Shown: one piece after another, positions 59,075 to 64,000 of the stretch | Position numbering within the stretch: position 1 is the first letter of the stretch | Layout of the letters: each line of letters begins with the position of its first letter | Assembly (NCBI GenBank): GCA_965278995.1 | Contig: OZ257136.1 | Location: 4,154,001 to 4,218,000, forward strand | Length of the DNA stretch: 64,000 nt | From: JADJYF01 sp965278995 | GTDB taxonomy: Bacteria > Pseudomonadota > Gammaproteobacteria > Ga0077536 | Direction of reading: 5' to 3' | Position numbers and translations under genes: made by a program | Notes under the pieces: generated by a model | The model's database searches: none | Seen by the model: only the letters and a program-made list of their open reading frames with translations | Told to the model about the DNA's origin: nothing

Positions 59075-61111
59075 TCAGACGATCAGCGGAACGATCAGCA
59101 GCGCGACGATGTTGATGATCTTGATCAAGGGATTGATGGCCGGGCCGGCGGTATCCTTGTAAGGGTCGCCGACGGTATCGCCGGTCACTGCAGCCTTATG
59201 CGCATCGGAGCCCTTGCCACCACAATGGCCGTCTTCGATATATTTCTTGGCGTTGTCCCACGCGCCGCCACCGGTCGTCATCGAGATGGCGACGAACAGG
59301 CCGGTGACGATGGTCCCCAACAGCAGACCGCCAAGCGCCAGCGGACCTAAGATGAAGCCGACGACTATCGGCACCAGCACCGGCAATAGCGAAGGCACGA
59401 CCATTTCCTTGATCGCGGCCCGCGTCAGCATGTCGACGGCGCGCGAATAGTCCGGTTTAGCCGTACCTTCCATGATGCCCGGAATCTCGCGGAACTGGCG
59501 GCGCACTTCGACCACCACCGAACTGGCAGCTCGGCCGACCGCTTCCATGCCCATCGCGGCGAACAGGTAAGGCACCATGCCACCGATGAACAGACCGATG
59601 ATGACATCGGGATCGGAGAGCAGGAACTTGACCGACTCGCCGGCGGCGAGCGTGCCAGCTTCACGCATCCAATGCTCGAGTTCATGAGTGTAGTCGGCAA
59701 ACAGCACCAGCGCGGCCAGGCCAGCTGAGCCGATGGCGTAACCCTTGGTCACCGCTTTGGTCGTGTTGCCGACTGCATCCAGCGGGTCGGTGATGCCGCG
59801 GATTTCTTCCGGCAGATTGGCCATTTCGGCGATGCCACCGGCGTTGTCGGTGATCGGGCCGAAAGCGTCGAGCGCAACGATGATCCCGGTCATCGACAGC
59901 ATCGACGTCGCCGCGATGGCGATGCCGTAGAGGCCGGCCCAGGCGTACGAGAAATAGATGGCCGCGCAGACCGCCAGCACCGGCAGCGCGCACGCGCGCA
60001 TCGAGACCCCGATACCGGCGATGATGTTCGTCGCATGGCCGGTCTCGGAGGCCTTGGCGATGTGCTGCACCGGCGGATAATCCGTCCCGGTGTAGTACTC
60101 GGTGATCCAGACCAGAGCCGCAGTCAGCACCAGTCCAATCAGTGCACAGCCGAACAGCGGCATCACGCCGACGGCAGTGCCGTGCATCATGAGCGCGGTC
60201 ACCGGCAAGAACGCCACGGCGGCCAGGCCACCGGCGACGATCAGCCCGCGATAGAGGGCCCCCATGATGGTGCCGCCCGGTGTCGCCTTGACGAAAAATG
60301 TTCCGGCAATGGAAGCAAGTATCGACACGCCACCGAGTACCAGCGGGTAGACGATGCCGTTCGCCCCGACTTGTTCCAGCGAGAGGCTGCCGAGCAGCAT
60401 TGTCGCGATCACGGTAACGGCGTAGGTTTCAAACAGGTCTGCAGCCATGCCGGCGCAGTCGCCAACGTTATCGCCGACGTTATCGGCAATAACGGCCGGG
60501 TTGCGCGGGTCGTCTTCCGGAATACCGGCTTCGACTTTACCGACGAGGTCGGCACCGACGTCGGCGCCCTTGGTGAAGATACCGCCACCGAGGCGAGCGA
60601 AAATCGAGATCAATGAACCGCCGAAACCAAGTCCGACCAGCGGTGCCAGATGCGTGCCCTGGCCTTGGCCGACGAGATAAGCATAGAAGCCGGCGACGCC
60701 GAGCAGGCCGAGACCGACAACCAGCATGCCGGTGATTGCGCCACCGCGGAAGGCGACCTGCAGCGCTGCGTTCATGCCGCTGTTGGCGGCTTCGGCAGTA
60801 CGCAGATTGGAGCGCACCGAGATGTTCATGCCGATATAGCCGGTGGCGCCGGACAGAATGGCACCGATAGCGAATCCGATGGCCGTGGTCCAGTCGAGGG
60901 CAAACCCGAGCGCGATGAACAGCGCCCCGCCGACCATGCCGATGGTCATGTACTGCCGGTCCAGGTAGGCGCTCGCACCCTGCTGAATGGCGGCCGCAAT
61001 TTCGATCATGCGCGCGTTGCCTTGCGGTTGCGCGAGGATCCAGCGCACGGACCATGCGCCATAGCCCACGGCAATGATGCCGCAGAGAATGGAAAACCAG
61101 ATTGCGAGCAT
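59075..61111 (-). CDS. hppA: Proton-translocating inorganic pyrophosphatase, K+-independent type
   Basis: Integral membrane pump that uses PPi hydrolysis to move protons across the membrane. The 678 residues form about 16 helices. Substrate motifs are GGGIFTKGADVGADLVGKVEAGIPEDDPRNPAVIADNVGDNVGDCAGMAADLFETY and DAFGPITDNAGGIAEMANLP, plus GGAWDNAKKYIEDG near the C-terminus. The GNTTKAVTKGYAIGSAGLA segment has Lys and Thr where K+-dependent enzymes have Ala and Gly, so K+ independence is predicted. pfp lies directly upstream on the same strand. Confidence 0.97.
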   Translation of the reverse strand: MLAIWFSILCGIIAVGYGAWSVRWILAQPQGNARMIEIAAAIQQGASAYLDRQYMTIGMVGGALFIALGFALDWTTAIGFAIGAILSGATGYIGMNISVRSNLRTAEAANSGMNAALQVAFRGGAITGMLVVGLGLLGVAGFYAYLVGQGQGTHLAPLVGLGFGGSLISIFARLGGGIFTKGADVGADLVGKVEAGIPEDDPRNPAVIADNVGDNVGDCAGMAADLFETYAVTVIATMLLGSLSLEQVGANGIVYPLVLGGVSILASIAGTFFVKATPGGTIMGALYRGLIVAGGLAAVAFLPVTALMMHGTAVGVMPLFGCALIGLVLTAALVWITEYYTGTDYPPVQHIAKASETGHATNIIAGIGVSMRACALPVLAVCAAIYFSYAWAGLYGIAIAATSMLSMTGIIVALDAFGPITDNAGGIAEMANLPEEIRGITDPLDAVGNTTKAVTKGYAIGSAGLAALVLFADYTHELEHWMREAGTLAAGESVKFLLSDPDVIIGLFIGGMVPYLFAAMGMEAVGRAASSVVVEVRRQFREIPGIMEGTAKPDYSRAVDMLTRAAIKEMVVPSLLPVLVPIVVGFILGPLALGGLLLGTIVTGLFVAISMTTGGGAWDNAKKYIEDGHCGGKGSDAHKAAVTGDTVGDPYKDTAGPAINPLIKIINIVALLIVPLIV

Positions 61112-61169
61112 GAGAAAACCCTCAGCTAAGCGGTTGCTGTCAAATAAGGCGCGGAATATCGGCGGATGT

Positions 61170-61222
61170 CAGCCCGAATTCGGCCCGAAACCAGCCCGAA
61201 TTCGGCCCGAAACCAGCCCGAA
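61170..61222. repeat. 22-bp tandem repeat, about 2.4 copies, between pfp and hppA
   Basis: CAGCCCGAATTCGGCCCGAAAC occurs twice in exact tandem (61170-61191, 61192-61213), followed by a partial third copy. Each unit holds the short palindrome CCGAATTCGG. It lies in the 170 bp ahead of the hppA start and could affect hppA expression or be neutral slippage. Confidence 0.8.
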
Positions 61223-61281
61223 ATCAGCGACCGATGCCACACTCGTCCCCCCGGATGAGCGCGGGCGATTGTACTTTGGAA

Positions 61282-62553
61282 TCAGCCGGGTTCAAAGCGC
61301 ACGGCCAGCTTGCGCGGCACAGCGGTATTCTCCAGACGGACGTATTGCGGCAGGCCATCGAGATAAGGGGGATAGTCCTCGCCTTCAATCAGGGGTGCCA
61401 GGTAACGGCGACAGGCTGGCGTGATGCCGTAACCGTCGGCGGTGATGTAGTCACGCGGCAGCTTCTTTTCCACATTGGCCACATCGGCGAGGCGGACTTT
61501 GCCGATTTCCCAGCGGTAGGGTGAATCGCTGAGCCGCACAATGGTCGGCATGACCGCGTTGTCACCGGCCAGCGCCATCTCGACTGCCGCCCGCCCGACC
61601 GCATAGGCCTGTTCGACGTCGGTCTTCGAGGCGATGTGGCGCGCCGCGCGTTGCAGATAGTCGGCAACGGCCCAATGGTATTTGTAGCCGAGGCTGTCCT
61701 TGACCAGTTGTGCAATGACCGGTGCGACACCGCCGAGCTGAGCGTGGCCGAAAGCGTCGCGGGTGCCGGCTTCGGCAATGAACTGGCCGGCGCCATTGCG
61801 CAACCCTTCCGAGACGACAATGGCACAGTAACCATGCGCTTTCACGCAGGCGTCGACCTGCTTCAGGAAACCATCCTGATCGAAAGTGATTTCCGGGAAC
61901 AGGATCAGATGAGGCGCTTCGCCGGGCGCGGTGGCAGCAAGACCGCCGGCCGCCGCGATCCAGCCCGCGTGCCGACCCATGACCTCCATGACGAAAACCT
62001 TGGTCGAGGTCTTGGCCATCGAGGCGACGTCGAATCCCGCTTCCCGAATCGAGACGGCGACATATTTGGCGACCGAGCCGAAACCAGGGCAGTTGTCGGT
62101 GACCGGCAGGTCGTTGTCGACGGTCTTGGGGATGCCTATGCAGGTCAATGGGTAGCCCTGGGCGCGGCTGAACTCGGCGACCTTATTAGTGGTGTCCTGG
62201 GAATCACCGCCGCCGTTATAGAAGAAGTAGCCGATGTGGTGGGCTTTGAAGACTTCCAGCAGGCGTTCATATTCGGCACGCTGGTTCTCGACACCTTTCA
62301 ACTTGTAGCGGCACGAGCCGAAAGCGCCGGCCGGGGTATGGCGCAGCGCTGCGATCGACGCCGCCGATTCTTGTGAAGTGTCGATGAGATCCTCGGTCAG
62401 CGCGCCGATGATGCCATTTCGGCCGGCATAGACCACGCCCAGAGAGTCGGCGTTTTTGCGCGCTGTCTCGAGCACGCCGCAAGCCGAAGCGTTGATCACG
62501 GCAGTCACGCCGCCCGATTGCGCGTAGAACGCGTTCCGTTTTTCCACAGTCAT
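61282..62553 (-). CDS. pfp: Pyrophosphate-dependent 6-phosphofructokinase
   Basis: Phosphorylates fructose 6-phosphate with PPi instead of ATP, a reversible step. The ATG giving MTVEKRNAFYAQSGGVTAVINAS was chosen; an ATG eight codons upstream is also possible. The PPi-specific residues are present: Asp in YNGGGDSQDT and Lys in GIPKTVDNDLPV, where ATP enzymes have Gly. MGRHAGWIAAAGGLA and the long C-terminal region match the family. The length is 423 residues. It lies upstream of hppA on the same strand; in some methanotrophs this gene pair is co-transcribed. No ATP-type pfkA is visible here. Confidence 0.96.
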   Translation of the reverse strand: MTVEKRNAFYAQSGGVTAVINASACGVLETARKNADSLGVVYAGRNGIIGALTEDLIDTSQESAASIAALRHTPAGAFGSCRYKLKGVENQRAEYERLLEVFKAHHIGYFFYNGGGDSQDTTNKVAEFSRAQGYPLTCIGIPKTVDNDLPVTDNCPGFGSVAKYVAVSIREAGFDVASMAKTSTKVFVMEVMGRHAGWIAAAGGLAATAPGEAPHLILFPEITFDQDGFLKQVDACVKAHGYCAIVVSEGLRNGAGQFIAEAGTRDAFGHAQLGGVAPVIAQLVKDSLGYKYHWAVADYLQRAARHIASKTDVEQAYAVGRAAVEMALAGDNAVMPTIVRLSDSPYRWEIGKVRLADVANVEKKLPRDYITADGYGITPACRRYLAPLIEGEDYPPYLDGLPQYVRLENTAVPRKLAVRFEPG

Positions 62554-62645
62554 TACCCACTTCCCGCGTAGCGTCATCCAGGATGGCCAGTCCGCGCATC
62601 ACGCGAACTCGACCCGCACGCGCGTGTCCTACCGTACAATGTCAC

Positions 62646-62665
62646 GGCTGGCACCGCTGCCAGCC
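62646..62665. other. Perfect 7-bp hairpin upstream of the M48 protease gene
   Basis: GGCTGGC and GCCAGCC pair around a six-base loop, 22 bp before the ATG. TACAAT at 62635-62640, just before the hairpin, is a possible -10 box, so the hairpin may lie at the start of the transcript. Confidence 0.4.
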
Positions 62666-62687
62666 ATGTTACCGTAAGGCTCGCGCT

Positions 62688-64000
62688 ATGCCGCAGAATA
62701 TCCGCATGAATCGCCAACGATGCCGCAAGCTGCTCTTGGTCTGCGCGCTCCTGGCGGGTCCCGCGGTGTGGGCGCAGGAATCGATCGATCTGCCTGACTT
62801 CGGCGATTCCGCCGGTTCGGTTATTTCCCCTGAACAGGAGCGACGGCTGGGCCGCGATTTCATGGCCCAGATGCATCGCCTGGCGCCGATGGTCACCGAT
62901 GAAGAGGTCGAGGATTACATCAACGAGCTCGGCCACAGCTTGAGCGATCAGGCCGGCTACGACGGCCAGTTCCAGTTCTACATGATAGACAGTTCGGTCA
63001 TCAATGCGTTTGCGTTGCCTGGTGGTTACGTTGTATTTCATACCGGACTGCTGCTCGAGACCAAGTCGGAATCGGAACTCGCCTCAGTCGTCGGCCACGA
63101 AATATCGCACGTTACGCAACGCCACACGGCGCGCATGATCGAGGAATCCTCACATATGAGCGTGCCGATGATGATCGCCATGGTCGGTGCGATCGCGGCG
63201 GCTGCGGCCAACCCGCAGATGGGCGCTGCGGCATTGATGGCGACGCAGGCCGCTGCTCAGCAGCATCAGATCAATTTCACGCGTGAGAACGAAAAAGAAG
63301 CGGACGCCATCGGCATCCAGCTGATGGCCAAGGCGGGCTACGATTCATCAAAGATGGCGGTGTTCTTCGAACGCATGCAGCGCGCTTCGCGTTATTCCGA
63401 TCCCTCGTTCATTCCTGAGTATCTGCGCACGCATCCAATCTCCATCAATCGCATTGCCGAGGCAAAAAATCGCGCAGAGACCGTCAAACCGGCGATCGTG
63501 CGCGAAGACAGCTACAAGTATCTGCTCATCAAGACCAAGCTGCGGGTTCGTGCGGAAGCCGATCCGGTACAGGCCCGGCACTATTACGAAGCGCTGCTGA
63601 AAGACGGCAGCTATGAACAGGAGCAGGTCGCGCGTTACGGCTATGCGCTCGCTTTGACCGCCACCGGTGAATTCGACAAAGCGCGCATCGAGTTCGACAA
63701 ACTCATGAGCGAATATCCTTCGATGGTTGCTTTTCGCATCGGTGCCGGTCAGCTCGAGCAACGAGCGAACGACTTCCCGGCTTCACTTCGTCACTTCGAA
63801 AAAGCGTATCAGCTCGAACCGGAGAGTCGCGCCGCCGTCTACGGCTACATCAACAGTCTTTTGCTTGTCGAACGTTTCGCTGATGCGAAGAAACTGCTGC
63901 GCGACTATGGCTTATCTGACCGACGCGACCCGAAGTTCTACAAGATGCTGGCCGAATCGGAGCTCGGTCTGGGCGAGGGCGCCAACTCGCATCATTCACT
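62688..64000 (+). CDS. bepA: Periplasmic M48 metalloprotease with TPR domain, BepA-like (3' end outside window)
   Basis: Periplasmic zinc protease and chaperone that helps assemble LptD and clears stalled outer-membrane proteins. 437 codons are present. A signal peptide (KLLLVCALLAGPAVWAQ) is followed by the M48 domain with VVGHEISHVTQRHTARM (His137 and His141 bind zinc, Glu138 is catalytic) and FTRENEKEADAIG (third ligand about Glu202). These positions match E. coli BepA almost exactly. From about residue 285 the sequence is helical and TPR-like (ARHYYEALLKDGSYEQ, FPASLRHFEKAYQLEPESRA). An ATG six codons later is an alternative start. Confidence 0.94.
   Translation, partial: MPQNIRMNRQRCRKLLLVCALLAGPAVWAQESIDLPDFGDSAGSVISPEQERRLGRDFMAQMHRLAPMVTDEEVEDYINELGHSLSDQAGYDGQFQFYMIDSSVINAFALPGGYVVFHTGLLLETKSESELASVVGHEISHVTQRHTARMIEESSHMSVPMMIAMVGAIAAAAANPQMGAAALMATQAAAQQHQINFTRENEKEADAIGIQLMAKAGYDSSKMAVFFERMQRASRYSDPSFIPEYLRTHPISINRIAEAKNRAETVKPAIVREDSYKYLLIKTKLRVRAEADPVQARHYYEALLKDGSYEQEQVARYGYALALTATGEFDKARIEFDKLMSEYPSMVAFRIGAGQLEQRANDFPASLRHFEKAYQLEPESRAAVYGYINSLLLVERFADAKKLLRDYGLSDRRDPKFYKMLAESELGLGEGANSHHS

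Noticed and set aside
61170..61222. Possible CRISPR array
   Set aside because: The units are directly adjacent with no spacers, so it is a plain tandem repeat.

Overview
The window is a chromosomal segment from a gammaproteobacterium with high G+C (about 60% by eye). Its gene orders are typical of that class: yidC-mnmE, glnE-ilvE beside LPS-core glycosyltransferases, aroQ-accB-accC-prmA-dusB-fis-purH-purD, and leuS-lptE-holA-proA-nadD-rsfS-rlmH-maf. A PPi-dependent phosphofructokinase next to a proton-pumping pyrophosphatase, and a retropepsin-like periplasmic protein, also fit gammaproteobacteria outside the enterics. I cannot resolve the genus. No rRNA, tRNA, CRISPR array, prophage or intact IS was seen.

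Layout. 1-1735: end of yidC, then mnmE. 1928-8004: envelope glycan cluster with two GT9 heptosyltransferase-like enzymes, two GT4 enzymes, a PAPS-type sulfotransferase and an ELM1-family protein. 8035-11848: ilvE and glnE. 11968-16434: methionine-type aminotransferase, fxsA, and dsbD with a TlpA-like thioredoxin. 16521-25060: a long co-directional housekeeping run (aroQ, accBC, prmA, a zinc-ribbon/DUF3426 membrane protein, dusB, fis, purHD). 25067-29052: duplicated SnoaL-like protein, retropepsin-like protein, hisH-hisB and hemF. 29054-34141: accessory-looking block with an MFS carrier, the remnant of a winged-helix regulator, a stand-alone cyclic-nucleotide-binding domain, a Rieske oxygenase, a flavodoxin-like protein and an alpha/beta hydrolase. 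34361-37493: dtd, typA, a DUF2007 protein and a rhodanese. 37596-50198: phosphate island with ppx and ppk convergent, a methyltransferase, pstC-pstA-pstB-phoU, and phoR-phoB on the other strand. 50501-58798: comEA-like gene and the leuS-to-maf cluster. 59075-62553: hppA and pfp. 62688-end: bepA-like M48 protease, cut by the window edge.

How it works together. The phosphate island links uptake (PstCAB, with no pstS in the window), signalling (PhoU, PhoR, PhoB) and polyphosphate turnover (Ppk, Ppx). Pho-box-like direct repeats with 11-bp period lie upstream of pstC and phoB. A more striking set of four half-sites lies upstream of the lone cyclic-nucleotide-binding protein about 11 kb away, suggesting a wider PhoB regulon. 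pfp and hppA point to PPi-linked energy economy. dsbD with the TlpA-like protein, lptE, bepA and the glycosyltransferases serve the cell envelope.

Non-coding structure. The clearest unexplained elements are a 140-bp palindromic MITE-like repeat with perfect 16-bp ends and a flanking CTAA duplication at the stop codon of fxsA, a decayed relative of it between two other convergent genes, and a separate 237-bp element with about 30-bp inverted ends and four internal hairpins after maf.
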